Assembly: GCA_902596665.1 (NCBI GenBank)
Contig: CACJUN010000003.1
Span: 135,756 to 199,755 of the forward strand
Direction: 5' to 3'
Length of the DNA: 64,000 nt
DNA from: an uncultured SAR86 cluster bacterium
Lineage (GTDB): Bacteria > Pseudomonadota > Gammaproteobacteria > Magnimaribacterales > AG-339-G14
Shown here: piece after piece, positions 63,422-64,000 of the stretch
How the letters are laid out: every line of letters starts with the position of its first letter
Numbering within the stretch: the first letter of the stretch is position 1
Program-made: the position numbers and the translations under genes
Notes under the pieces: generated by a model
Seen by the model: the letters and a program-made list of their open reading frames with translations, nothing else
Told to the model about the DNA's origin: nothing
Database searches by the model: none

Positions 63422-64000
63422 ATGAATGTTTACTTAGTTGGCGGAGCTGTCAGAGATGAACTTATTGGCCGTGAAATAAACGAAAAAGATTGGGTTGTTG
63501 TTGGCTCAACTGAGGAGGATCTTTTAGCTAAAAAATTTAAAAAGATAAATAGTCAATTTCCGGTTTTTCTCCATCCAGAAACTAGGGAGGAATATGCTTT
63601 AGCTAGAAAAGAAAAAAAAGTATCTCCCGGTCATCAAGGATTTAAATTTATTTTTGATCCCTCGGTTACAATCGAAGAAGATCTTAAGAGAAGAGATTTC
63701 ACAATGAATGCTATCGCTAAAAAAGACAACGGTGAGCTTATTGATCCATTCGCTGGCGTAGCAGACATAAATAATAAATTGATTAAACATGTCTCAGAAT
63801 TTTTTACAGAAGACCCCCTTCGAGTGTTTAGGTGTGCAAGATTTGCCGCAACTCTGAAATCTTTTGGATTTAAAGTATCAGACGAAACAATCAACTTGAT
63901 GCAAACAAAGTTCAGCAAGGATGAATTTTTATCTTTATCTGCTGAGAGAGTTTGGGTCGAAACTCAAAAAGCGTTGATTTCTGAACATCCAGAAGAATAC
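63422..64000 (+). CDS. cca: tRNA nucleotidyltransferase (CCA-adding), truncated by window edge
   Basis: Own translation from ATG 63422: MNVYLVGGAVRDELIGREINEKDWVVVGSTEEDLLAKKFKKINSQFPVFLHPETREEYALARKEKK...EEDLKRRDFTMNAIAKKDNGELIDPFAG. Confidence 0.95.
   Translation, partial: MNVYLVGGAVRDELIGREINEKDWVVVGSTEEDLLAKKFKKINSQFPVFLHPETREEYALARKEKKVSPGHQGFKFIFDPSVTIEEDLKRRDFTMNAIAKKDNGELIDPFAGVADINNKLIKHVSEFFTEDPLRVFRCARFAATLKSFGFKVSDETINLMQTKFSKDEFLSLSAERVWVETQKALISEHPEEY

Overview
AT-rich, very gene-dense chromosomal window. Gene content and order (dacA-mltB-rodA-mrdA-rsfS-nadD, lptD-surA-pdxA-rsmA-apaH-cca, fis-purH-purD, rsmE-gshB-ruvX-dnaG-rpoD, parC-parE) point to a streamlined marine gammaproteobacterium, possibly SAR86-like; the taxonomy is inference. 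About 60 CDSs are supported, plus one CAU-anticodon tRNA, one clear Rho-independent terminator and two Fur-box-like sites. I see no CRISPR array, rRNA, prophage, transposase or obvious new defence system. The most interesting segment is about 24.6-38 kb. It holds a complete ALA-to-protoheme cluster: a divergently transcribed ALAS-type hemA (Shemin/C4 route, unusual for a gammaproteobacterium), hemB, an extended HemC with an extra C-terminal domain (putative divergent HemD), hemE, hemH, hemF and hemJ. Next to it is an iron-uptake block: an FTR1-family permease, a catecholate-type TonB receptor behind tandem Fur-like boxes, and an odd leader region with strong inverted repeats and a short ORF interrupted by one TAG. 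Other points include an SDR-fold protein whose catalytic Tyr/Lys are replaced by His/Met, a highly basic 51-codon small ORF beside the tRNA, a carotenoid oxygenase, a PPi-type phosphofructokinase with an unusual GGGDS motif, and an abutting lipoprotein/FN3 secreted pair.
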